Part shown: positions 1 through 5,905 of the stretch, in pieces
How positions within the stretch are numbered: the stretch's first letter is position 1
How the letters are laid out: each line of letters begins with the position of its first letter
Notes under the pieces: model-generated
The model's input: only the letters and a program-made list of their open reading frames with translations
What the model was told of the DNA's origin: nothing
Database searches by the model: none
NCBI GenBank assembly: GCA_027021325.1
Contig: JALUUN010000628.1
Coordinates: 1 to 5,905 of the forward strand
Source: Planctomycetota bacterium
Lineage (GTDB): Bacteria; Planctomycetota; UBA1135
Direction: 5' to 3'
DNA: 5,905 nucleotides
Program-made: the position numbers and the translations under genes

Positions 1-662
1 GGCAGGGCATAGTCCAGGTCCACGGAGAGGCCGCGCTCGGCGGCTTCCTGGAGGATGGCCCGCTCCGGGGGCAGCTGCACCTCCTCCGGTGCGTAGGAGG
101 CCACGGGCCGCCCCGGCCCCAGGGTGCTGCGGCGGAAGGCGGCACCGCCGACCTGCTCCAGGTGCCAGAAGAGACGCAGGGCATGCCAGGCGTCCTCCTC
201 GGCGCGGTGGTGGCGCCCCTCGGGGAGCCCCAGCTCCTGGACCAGGGCGCCCAGGGCGTGGGAGCGGGCGCGCGGCAGGATCCTGCGCGCCGCCTGCAGG
301 GTGCAGAGGGCCGGATTGACCGGCAGCGGCAGGCCCAGACGCCGGCACTCCGAGGCGAGCATGCGTGCGTCGAAGGCCACGTTGTGGGCCACCAGGGGCC
401 GGCGCCCGGCCCACTCCAGGAAGCGTGGCAGGACCTCCAGGGCGGTGGGCGCGCCGCGCAGGTCGGCGTCGTACAGCCCATGGACCCGGCTGCTCTCCTC
501 GGGGATCGGGCCCTCGGGGTCCACCAGGGCGTGAAAGGTGGAGACGACGTTGCGGCCCTTGACATGCAGGGCGCCGATCTCGATCAGGCGGGCGCCGGGA
601 GGCGGGCCGGTGGTCTCGGTGTCGAAGACCACGAAGTCCCGGGGAGGCAGAGCGTCGGACAT
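1..662 (-). CDS. DnaQ-like DEDDh 3'-5' exonuclease, C-terminus cut by window edge
   Basis: This encodes a 3'-5' exonuclease of the DnaQ/RNase T (DEDDh) superfamily, which removes nucleotides from DNA or RNA ends using two metal ions. All five family residues are visible. ExoI is FVVFDTETTG (D14, E16), ExoII is VAHNVAFDARM (D98), and ExoIII is HHRAEEDA (H152, D157). The exonuclease domain fills about residues 8-170. A linker follows, and the last visible residues (about 200-221, RAILQEAAERGLSVDLDYAL) look like the first helix and strand of a WYL-type domain. The protein continues past position 1, so at least 220 residues are seen. I chose the ATG at 662, but an in-frame ATG at 677 would add five residues; neither has a clear Shine-Dalgarno. 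It lies 38 bp (or 23 bp) after the transporter gene and is probably in the same operon. It could be a stand-alone epsilon-like repair nuclease rather than the replicative proofreading subunit. Confidence 0.9.
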   Translation of the reverse strand, partial: MSDALPPRDFVVFDTETTGPPPGARLIEIGALHVKGRNVVSTFHALVDPEGPIPEESSRVHGLYDADLRGAPTALEVLPRFLEWAGRRPLVAHNVAFDARMLASECRRLGLPLPVNPALCTLQAARRILPRARSHALGALVQELGLPEGRHHRAEEDAWHALRLFWHLEQVGGAAFRRSTLGPGRPVASYAPEEVQLPPERAILQEAAERGLSVDLDYAL

Positions 663-700
663 GGCGCCGCGTGCCATCTTGGACGGCGGCGGCCCGCCCT

Positions 701-1408
701 TCAAGGCCCGGGCTCGCGGCGGCCCGGGGCCGGATCCGGATCCCTGCCGATCCAGCGCTCCAGCGCCCAGGTGCCGAGGTAGAAGGCCGGTGTGTCCAGA
801 AAGGCCACGGCGGCCTTGAAGAGATAGGAGCCCAGGATCACGGTCCAGGCCGTGCCCAGGGAAACGGGTTCGGTGTCCTCCAGGCCGTCCAGGAGAGGCC
901 AGACGATCAGGGCCATGGAGACCACCATGACGCTGTCCACGAACTGGCTGACCAGGGTGGAGGCGTTGTTGCGCAGCCACAGGTGGCGTCCGTTCGTGAG
1001 ACGGCGCCAGAAGTGGAAGAGCTGGACGTCGATGAACTGGGCGCTGAGGTAGGCGACCATGGAAGCCAGGACCAGGCCCGGGGCCAGGCCGAAGACCCGG
1101 TGAAAGGTTTCCTGGTCCACGTAGGTGGCGTCCACGGCCACCGGCGCCTGGTCCGACAGGAGGACCACGATCACCGCGAAGAGGCTGACCCAGAAGCCGG
1201 TGCGGACGACCAGGGCCGCCTTGGCCCTGCCGTAGATCTCCGAGATCAGGTCCGTCACCAGGAAGGTGACGGGGTAGGGGATGATGCCCACGGAGACCGG
1301 CCAGCGCCCGAAGAGCAGGAAGAACTTGCCGGCGATCAGGTTGGTCAGGACCAGAGCGCCCAGGAAGATCCCGGACAGGAGCAGGAAGGCCCTTTCGGAG
1401 CGGTTCAA
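701..1408 (-). CDS. yhhQ: VUT/YhhQ-family queuosine precursor transporter
   Basis: This is an inner-membrane transporter of the VUT (YhhQ) family. Characterised members import queuosine precursors such as preQ0 or preQ1 for tRNA modification. The 235-residue length is typical. Family signatures are easy to read: LTNLIAGK (21-28) in the first membrane helix, the stretch around PVTFLVTDLISEIYGR (46-61), and FIDVQLFHFWRRLT (125-138) followed by RHLWLRNNASTLVSQFVDS (141-159). About six hydrophobic segments fit the expected topology. The start is a TTG codon; no ATG or GTG precedes it before the previous gene's stop. The family's usual N-terminus (short polar stretch, then the first helix ending in TNL) begins here. 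A weak AGAGCGGGG ribosome site sits about 9 bp upstream. It follows the gluzincin-like gene by 16 bp. The family assignment is firm; the exact substrate is inferred from the family, and no queuosine genes are visible nearby. Confidence 0.93.
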   Translation of the reverse strand: MNRSERAFLLLSGIFLGALVLTNLIAGKFFLLFGRWPVSVGIIPYPVTFLVTDLISEIYGRAKAALVVRTGFWVSLFAVIVVLLSDQAPVAVDATYVDQETFHRVFGLAPGLVLASMVAYLSAQFIDVQLFHFWRRLTNGRHLWLRNNASTLVSQFVDSVMVVSMALIVWPLLDGLEDTEPVSLGTAWTVILGSYLFKAAVAFLDTPAFYLGTWALERWIGRDPDPAPGRREPGP

Positions 1409-1424
1409 GGCCGGCCGCCCCGCT

Positions 1425-2603
1425 CTACTTGACCGGGTATTCCGAGAGGACGAACTCCCGCCAGGCCTCCTCGGCCTTCTGGATGGTCCAGCCGTAGATC
1501 TCGCGGAAGGCCTGGCGCTGGGCGTCGTCCATGTTCGATCCGTCGGGCAGGCCGCGCTCGTCGCGGCGGCTCTTCAGGAAGGTGATGAAGCGGCCGAACT
1601 TCTCCGGGTCGTGGCGGATCAGGAAGTCCACCTTGGACCACACGATCAGGTGGTCGTTGAAGTCCAGCTCGGCGAAGGATGCCCGCCGCATCAAGGAGGC
1701 GAAGCTCGCCGCCCGGTCCTTCTGGACCAGCTTGCGCACCTCCGGCTCCCAGCGGGTCAGGGACTTCGCCTCGTGGAAGCTGCCCTCGACGGTGTCGAAG
1801 GTGTTGAAGCGCGGGTCGAACTGGCGGCTGCACCAGTGGGCGGCACCTTCCTTGATCCAGATCGGCATCTCGTAGGAATAGTGGAGGTAGCCGTTCAGCA
1901 TGTTCAGGCCGATGTTGTGCAGGATCATGGCGAAGAGGTGTTTGTCGTGGCGCACCCCCTCCTCCTCCATGTTCATGCCGAACCACAGGCAGTCCCGGTC
2001 GATGTTGTTCCAGCGCTGCGGCTTGACGTAGGTGAGCCCCCAGGTCCGGGACATGAACTCGCGGTACGGCGCCCGGTTGCGGAAGACCATGACCTCGTAC
2101 TTGTCGCTCTCCCCGAGATAGGGGCCCATGCCGAGCATGCGCAGGGCCTCGGGGTCGTCGAACTGCCCTTCCCGGGCCCCCATCAGCTTCGCCCACATGG
2201 CGTAGAAGTTCTCCAGGCGCCAGGCGATGAGGTGCGCTCGCAGCCACGGGTCCAGGATCCGGCTCTTCGGCTTGATCCGGGGGTAGATCTCCTGCAGCTG
2301 CTCGAGCTCGGCGCGGTAGTCCTTGCGCTCTTCCTCGGGCACCTTCCACTTCTCGATCATGAGGCCCATGCGGAAGTGCGGGGTCTCCACCCAGACCGGC
2401 CTCCAGAAGTACTCCTGCTCGATGGTCTCGCTGTCGCTGCGGGCGAAGATGAAGGGGCCGTGGGAGACGCCGGTCGCCGCCATGATCTCGGCGTCATGGC
2501 CGCAGACCGTGCACTTCTCTCCGGGCCGGATCTGGGCCGGCAGCACCGCCGCCAGGGCGGCGAGGAGGGCGGCGACGAGGAGCGGGCGGGGGAGACGTTT
2601 CAC
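1425..2603 (-). CDS. Secreted gluzincin-like protein with decayed HExxH motif (probable pseudo-peptidase)
   Basis: This encodes a 392-residue exported protein. A signal peptide spans residues 1 to about 24 (basic start, hydrophobic LLVAALLAALAAVL, likely cleavage near LPAQ). A C31-T-V-C34-G-H36 knuckle follows directly, possibly binding metal. The core resembles zinc gluzincins of the peptidase MA/DUF1570 type common in Planctomycetota: KYEVMVFRN (168-176), then a helix where HExxH should be, then MPIWIKEGAAHW (246-257), matching the usual 'P-x-W-hydrophobic-x-E-G' element with its third zinc ligand (E252). However, the helix reads H229-N-I-G-L, so the catalytic Glu and the second zinc His are missing. 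It is therefore probably not an active protease and may be a binding or structural protein. The GTG start overlaps the HEAT gene's stop (GTGA) and has a GGGAGGAAAGG ribosome site. The family call rests on motif order, not on a search. Confidence 0.82.
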   Translation of the reverse strand: MKRLPRPLLVAALLAALAAVLPAQIRPGEKCTVCGHDAEIMAATGVSHGPFIFARSDSETIEQEYFWRPVWVETPHFRMGLMIEKWKVPEEERKDYRAELEQLQEIYPRIKPKSRILDPWLRAHLIAWRLENFYAMWAKLMGAREGQFDDPEALRMLGMGPYLGESDKYEVMVFRNRAPYREFMSRTWGLTYVKPQRWNNIDRDCLWFGMNMEEEGVRHDKHLFAMILHNIGLNMLNGYLHYSYEMPIWIKEGAAHWCSRQFDPRFNTFDTVEGSFHEAKSLTRWEPEVRKLVQKDRAASFASLMRRASFAELDFNDHLIVWSKVDFLIRHDPEKFGRFITFLKSRRDERGLPDGSNMDDAQRQAFREIYGWTIQKAEEAWREFVLSEYPVK

Positions 2604-3469
2604 TTGCGGAGCCTTTCCTCCCAGGTCCGGGCCATCTCGACCTGCTCGAAGACGCTGGGCCGTTCGAGGGGCGGATCGCCGTCCACGACCACGCGGCAGG
2701 CGTTGATCGCGGCCAGCCGCAGGTTGTAGTCGGAGTTCTGCAGGGCGCGGCGCAGCAGGCCGGCATGCTCGGCGACGCCCAGGAGCTCGAAGAGGTGCAC
2801 CGCCGCCACCTGCTCGTCACGGCTGCCGCGGCTGAGCAGGGAGGAGGCCGCCGCCGAGAGCGGTCCCCGGGGCAGGCCCGCGAAGTCCGCACGGATGCGT
2901 TCGTGCTCCCGGCTCCAGCGTTCCAGGATGCCCCGGTGCAGGACCGGCAGGGCCTCGCGCCGGCCCCGCCAGGCGAGACCCCGGGCCGCCTCCCAGGCGA
3001 CCCCGGGATCCTCGTCCTCGAGGAGGAGGAGGAGACGCTGCACGGCGTCCTTGCAGCCGCTGTCGGCGATGCGCCGCACGAGGTGGCGGCGCAGGGCAGG
3101 GACCCGTTTCTTCCCGAGTCCCTCGTGTTCCTTCCAGGCCAGGCCCAGGTCGGCCTCGGCGAGGCAGCCGTCCAGGGCGGCGAGGAGCTCCGGCATGCGC
3201 TCCTCGTCGAAGCGGAAGGCGCCCTTGAGGATCAGGGGCACCGCGCCCCGGCCGATGGCTGCGAGGGTCCGGGCCGCCTCCTGGCGCTGCTTCGGGGTCT
3301 TGCCCCGGCGCAGGGTCAGGAGCGCCTTCTCGGCGCTCTCCTTGTCGCGACCGCGCAGGGCCGGGAAGGGCTCGGGGGGATTCTCGGCCGGCGCCGGCGC
3401 GGGGTCCTGGAGGGCCGGCGCCGCCGGCGGGGGGGCGGCCAGGAGGAGGGTCAGGGAGGCGAGGATCAT
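2600..3469 (-). CDS. Secreted HEAT-repeat protein
   Basis: This encodes a 289-residue protein with an N-terminal export signal (MILASLTLLLAAPPPAAPALQ) and a Pro/Ala-rich linker (about 12-36), followed by an alpha-helical body. HEAT/Armadillo-like helix pairs can be read at about 58-82 (QEAARTLAAIGRGAVPLIL), 140-180 (DAVQRLLLLLEDEDPGVAWEAARGLAWRG, then the ALPVLHRGI helix) and 216-262 (DEQVAAVHLFELLG, then ALQNSDYNLRLAAINACRVV). Such solenoids usually bind other proteins; no enzymatic motif is seen. The start is the ATG at 3469, whose ATGA overlaps the previous gene's stop. Starting here gives a proper signal peptide, whereas the much longer upstream open frame is antisense to nothing useful and is Pro/Arg/Gly-rich noise. 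There is no Shine-Dalgarno before this ATG, which fits translational coupling. It sits between a SurA-like gene and a gluzincin-like gene, so a scaffold role in an envelope complex is plausible but inferred. Confidence 0.85.
   Translation of the reverse strand: MILASLTLLLAAPPPAAPALQDPAPAPAENPPEPFPALRGRDKESAEKALLTLRRGKTPKQRQEAARTLAAIGRGAVPLILKGAFRFDEERMPELLAALDGCLAEADLGLAWKEHEGLGKKRVPALRRHLVRRIADSGCKDAVQRLLLLLEDEDPGVAWEAARGLAWRGRREALPVLHRGILERWSREHERIRADFAGLPRGPLSAAASSLLSRGSRDEQVAAVHLFELLGVAEHAGLLRRALQNSDYNLRLAAINACRVVVDGDPPLERPSVFEQVEMARTWEERLRK
2612..2622 (-). promoter_or_regulatory. Ribosome binding site supporting the GTG start of the gluzincin-like gene
   Basis: The minus strand reads GGGAGGAAAGG here, inside the last codons of the HEAT-repeat gene and 8 bp before the GTG at 2603. 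It is the clearest Shine-Dalgarno in the window. It supports the GTG start and the four-base GTGA overlap with the upstream gene. Confidence 0.65.
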
Positions 3470-4272
3470 TCGGGGCTCGAAGGGCGGGCCAGCTCGCGGA
3501 GGAGGCGGCCGCGGGTCCATTGTCGCGGAAGGGCGGCCAGGAGGTCGGGATCTCCCGAGAGCCAGGCGTGGTTCCACTCCTGCTCGGCCACGGCCTCGGC
3601 ACCGGGGGGGCCGACCCGGAAGACGAGATTGCGGATCCGGACCGAGGCGCGGCTGCGGACCGGGTCGGCGCGGCGCTCGAGATAGACGATCTCCCAGCCG
3701 CGCCGGGTCCGGAGGGGACCGGCCCACTCGCCGTCCTCCAGGGCGGCGACGGCCGCCGCCACCCGTCCTCCCAGGTGCGCCGGGGAGGGGGCGCGGACCA
3801 GACTCACGGTCTCCGCGGGGACCGGCAGGGCCAGGGGGTCTTCCTCCTGGAGGGCCTCCCAGGCGGCGTAGACCTGATCGAAAGGCTCGCCGGCCCGCAG
3901 CCGGGCGGCCCAGCGCCGGGCCTCGGCCCGGGCGCGATCGCTCTCCGCCCGCCAGCGGTGGTGGAGGACCGCAGCCGGCCCCATGCCGTACTGGAGGAGG
4001 TGCCAGCGCAGGGTGTCCTCGCCGAAGGAGGCGTAGGCGGTCCGGAGCTCCTCCAGGGCCTGGTCCAGCTCCCGGCGCAGGACCGGGGCGTGGCCGACCG
4101 CCAGGGCCGTCTCGGGGCGGCAGGCGGGGGCGAGGGCCAGGAGCAGGCCGAGGCCGCCCCGGAGAAGGCGGGACGCTCCAGCTCCCGGCTCCGGCGGGGC
4201 TTGGGCGCAGAAAAGGGGTCCTCCCGGCCGATAGGGACGGGGTGTTCCCGGTCGGGGGCGGAGCATTCGCAT
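3466..4272 (-). CDS. Exported SurA/parvulin-like folding factor, possible lipoprotein
   Basis: This encodes a 268-residue exported protein related to SurA/PpiC-type peptidyl-prolyl isomerases that assist folding in the periplasm. After an unusually long n-region (about 35 residues), a hydrophobic stretch LLRGGLGLLLALAPAC (36-51) ends in a Cys, a weak lipobox suggesting lipidation at C51. A SurA-N-like segment follows (VGHAPVLRRELDQALEEL, 59-76). A PpiC-like segment comes next: RAGEPFDQV (126-134), LEDGEWAGPLRTRRGWEIVYLERR (178-201, described by its pattern 'GE...GP...GW.I..L'). The parvulin His usually found in 'G-x-H-I-I' is Glu here (E194), so isomerase activity is doubtful. A stretch resembling a parvulin first strand (VRIRNLVFRV, 211-220) follows without a full domain. 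The start is the ATG at 4272, or 4266; no better start is available before the signal. It heads the minus-strand operon and overlaps the HEAT gene by ATGA. Confidence 0.75.
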   Translation of the reverse strand: MRMLRPRPGTPRPYRPGGPLFCAQAPPEPGAGASRLLRGGLGLLLALAPACRPETALAVGHAPVLRRELDQALEELRTAYASFGEDTLRWHLLQYGMGPAAVLHHRWRAESDRARAEARRWAARLRAGEPFDQVYAAWEALQEEDPLALPVPAETVSLVRAPSPAHLGGRVAAAVAALEDGEWAGPLRTRRGWEIVYLERRADPVRSRASVRIRNLVFRVGPPGAEAVAEQEWNHAWLSGDPDLLAALPRQWTRGRLLRELARPSSPE

Positions 4273-4334
4273 GTTCGGTCGGCCGGCCGCTCGTAGATTG
4301 TTGCGCTCCCGAGGTTACGGAGACCCCCTCAGTC
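4273..4334. promoter_or_regulatory. Divergent intergenic region between the two SurA-like genes
   Basis: This 62-bp gap is the only place in the window where transcription can start in both directions, so promoters for the minus-strand operon and the plus-strand SurA-like gene should lie in or overlap it. It is less GC-rich locally around TAGATTGTTG (4294-4303), which could include a -10-like TAGATT for the plus strand. No convincing -35 partner is seen. A perfect 10-bp palindrome, CGGCCGGCCG, occupies 4280-4289. The plus-strand ribosome site ACGGAGA is at 4317-4323; none is seen for the minus-strand start. Assignment as a promoter region comes from gene arrangement, not from recognised motifs. 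Confidence 0.45.
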
Positions 4335-5885
4335 ATGCGCCCGGAAACCCCGTCCCGCTCCGCCGCCCTCCGGGCGGCCCTCCTGCTGCCCCTCCTCGCC
4401 GCGCCCCTCGCCGCCGCCCCCCAGGAGCCGGCGGCCCAGGGCCCCGACGGCGTCTCCTTCGAGGAGGCGACGAAGCGCGCTCTGATCTTCAGCGCGGGCG
4501 CCAACAAGGCCCTGCAGAAGACCCTCAACCTCCTGCTGGAGAACGAGATCGAGCGCCGCGAACTGGCCGGCATGTACGTCGCCCCGCCGGTCCCTCCGGA
4601 GGAGCTCGAACGCGAGCTGGAGCGCCAGCAGTCGGACTTCACCGCCAGCAATCCGGAGCTGGACTTCTGGGACACCCTGCGGGCCATGGGCTTCGACCGC
4701 GAACGCTACCTGGCGGAGATGGCCTTCTACGCCCGCCTGGACCGGACCTTCTTTCCGCCGCATGTGGACGACTGGTCCGAGGACCTGGACGCGATCTTCG
4801 ACAAGGGCAATCCGAACGGCCTCTACGACACGGTCGTCGCCGAGCTGCGCAGGGAGTTCGAGCAGGCCGAGAAGCGCGGCCGGACCTTCGAGATCCCGGA
4901 CACGACGAAGCGCTTGTTCCTGCGGCCGGCGATCCTGCGCTGGCTCCTCGAGCGCTATCCCGTGCAGGTGCCCTTCCACGGCCTGCCCGAGGGCGTCTGC
5001 ATGCGTGTCGGCGGCCGCGAGGTGAAGACCGAGGATCTCTACCAGGACGTCCTGCCCTTCACCTCCGAGCGCGAGCGCCGGCGCGCCGAGGAGTGGGTGC
5101 GCACGCGCTGGGCGATGATGGACTGGCTGCAGGAGAAGGGCCTGCTCCTGAGCAGCGAGGAGGCCTGGGAGCAGATCCAGGCCGACAAGGCCCAGTACGA
5201 GGGTTCGCCCATCACCTTCGACCAGGTCGTGCTCCAGGGCCTCGGTTTCCCGAGCATGAACACCTACTACGAGCACTTCCGCCTTCGCTCCTCCCTGCGC
5301 CGCGAGTTCCCCGACCCCTGGGATCCCGGCCTCCTCGAGGAGCACCTGGCGAAGCGTGCCCTGACCCTGCGGGAGGGGATGGTGACCGTCGAGGCCATCC
5401 TGTTCCTGGCGGTGCATCCGGTGACCGGGCGTCCGCTCCTGGAGGGAGACTCCTTTGCCGAGGCCCGCGCCCGCGCCGAGGCCTGCCTGGCCCGCCTGGA
5501 GAAGGGCGAGGACTGGAGCACGGTCCTCGAGGACTGCGAGGAGTGGCCGGAGGACCCGGACCGCTCGCCTCTGCCCCGGGCCCGCAACGGCCGTCTCGAG
5601 CCCATGGGCCGGGTGAACCTGCGCCTCCACCTTGGTGAGAACCGGTACCAGGAGTTCTTCCTCGGCCGTTCGGTCGCCGACGAGATCTTCTACGAGGCGG
5701 AGATCGGCGAGGTCCGCGGGCCCGTGGAGATCCCGCGCGGCTACCTGATCTACAAGGTCCTGGACCGCAAGGAGGGGACCCGCGAGTTCGACCTGAGCGG
5801 CGCCAACGCCCGCGACACCTTCCTGGTGAGCGACGATCTGCTGGACCAGCGCTTCTTCGAGGTGCTGGCCGAGGTCCGCGGCTGA
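4335..5885 (+). CDS. Exported SurA-like chaperone with two SurA-N-like regions and a parvulin-like domain lacking catalytic His
   Basis: This encodes a 516-residue exported protein resembling SurA-type periplasmic chaperones. A signal peptide covers residues 1 to about 28 (Arg-rich start, ALRAALLLPLLAAPLAAA). A first SurA-N-like helical region spans about 45-140, with LNLLLENEIERRELAG, VPPEELERELER and a 'G-F-x-x-E-R-Y-L-A-E' segment. A second runs from about 220 to 325, starting with VCMRVGGREVKTEDLYQDVL and repeating the same helix order (LQEKGLLLSSEEAWEQI, GLGFPSMNTYYEHFRLRSSL). A PpiC-like domain covers about 348-478: VTVEAILFLAV, ARLEKGEDWSTV, EIGEVRGPVEIPRGYLIYKVLDR. The parvulin 'HIL' His is Ala (A354) and the 'GYH' His is Leu (L471), so it is probably a chaperone without isomerase activity. 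The open frame extends far upstream, but the ATG at 4335 gives the signal peptide and has an ACGGAGA ribosome site 11 bp away. It is divergent from the minus-strand operon. Confidence 0.82.
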   Translation: MRPETPSRSAALRAALLLPLLAAPLAAAPQEPAAQGPDGVSFEEATKRALIFSAGANKALQKTLNLLLENEIERRELAGMYVAPPVPPEELERELERQQSDFTASNPELDFWDTLRAMGFDRERYLAEMAFYARLDRTFFPPHVDDWSEDLDAIFDKGNPNGLYDTVVAELRREFEQAEKRGRTFEIPDTTKRLFLRPAILRWLLERYPVQVPFHGLPEGVCMRVGGREVKTEDLYQDVLPFTSERERRRAEEWVRTRWAMMDWLQEKGLLLSSEEAWEQIQADKAQYEGSPITFDQVVLQGLGFPSMNTYYEHFRLRSSLRREFPDPWDPGLLEEHLAKRALTLREGMVTVEAILFLAVHPVTGRPLLEGDSFAEARARAEACLARLEKGEDWSTVLEDCEEWPEDPDRSPLPRARNGRLEPMGRVNLRLHLGENRYQEFFLGRSVADEIFYEAEIGEVRGPVEIPRGYLIYKVLDRKEGTREFDLSGANARDTFLVSDDLLDQRFFEVLAEVRG

Positions 5886-5905
5886 GGCTGGCGTCCGGCC
5901 CCGCT

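Noticed and set aside
732..743. Palindrome GGATCCGGATCC
   Set aside because: It lies in the coding sequence for the variable C-terminal tail of the transporter and looks like coincidental Asp-Pro codon repetition.
162..1432. Plus-strand open frames opposite the exonuclease and transporter genes
   Set aside because: Both minus-strand genes have diagnostic family motifs; the plus-strand translations are Gly/Gln/Asp-rich shadows.
1281..2729. 482-codon plus-strand open frame
   Set aside because: It is antisense to the gluzincin-like gene; its composition (Val/Leu/Ala/Asp/His/Glu runs) is typical of a shadow frame in GC-rich DNA and shows no family motif.
2895..4334. Long plus-strand open frame continuous with the plus-strand SurA-like gene
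   Set aside because: The translation is Arg/Pro/Gly-rich noise opposite two well-supported minus-strand genes; the signal peptide only appears at the ATG at 4335.
3470..4687. Minus-strand upstream extension of the HEAT-repeat gene
   Set aside because: It overlaps the SurA-like genes in another frame, is low-complexity Pro/Arg/Gly, and would bury the clear signal peptide at 3469.
4329..5630. 433-codon minus-strand open frame opposite the plus-strand SurA-like gene
   Set aside because: Leu/Gly/Glu/Val-rich shadow translation without recognisable domains; the plus strand carries a signal peptide and parvulin pattern.
5886..5905. Possible terminator after the plus-strand gene
   Set aside because: Only 20 bases remain and no hairpin followed by a T-run is visible.

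Overview
The window is very GC-rich (judged by eye, not computed) and tightly packed with six protein-coding genes. Five lie on the minus strand as one apparent operon, and one is divergent on the plus strand. No RNA genes, mobile elements or CRISPR arrays are visible. Several features resemble MAG-type Planctomycetota or a related high-GC lineage: exported proteins with signal peptides ending in 'PAQ' or 'ALQDP', a small secreted HEAT-repeat protein, a gluzincin-like protein, and GTG/TTG starts. This assignment is an inference and is only moderately supported.

Layout. A 62-bp divergent intergenic region (about 4273-4334) separates two genes for exported proteins that resemble SurA/parvulin-type folding factors. 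The plus-strand gene (4335-5885) encodes a 516-residue protein with a signal peptide, two regions resembling SurA N-terminal chaperone domains, and a C-terminal parvulin-like fold that appears to lack the catalytic histidines. The minus-strand gene (4272-3466) encodes a shorter relative, possibly a lipoprotein. It is followed by an ATGA overlap into a secreted HEAT-repeat protein (3469-2600). That gene overlaps by GTGA with a secreted gluzincin-like protein (2603-1425) whose HExxH motif has decayed to HNIGL. Next, 16 bp on, is a VUT/YhhQ-family queuosine-precursor transporter with a TTG start (1408-701). Last is a DEDDh (DnaQ-like) 3'-5' exonuclease (662 to beyond position 1), whose last visible residues look like the start of a WYL-type domain.

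How the genes may work together. The first three minus-strand genes overlap and all encode envelope or periplasmic proteins, so they may form a translationally coupled cassette. The divergent SurA-like gene may serve the same compartment. The transporter and exonuclease look like housekeeping genes sharing the transcript. The points most worth checking are the pseudo-peptidase in an apparently coupled cassette with a HEAT protein, the paired parvulin-like proteins without catalytic histidines, and the possible exonuclease-WYL fusion at the window edge.
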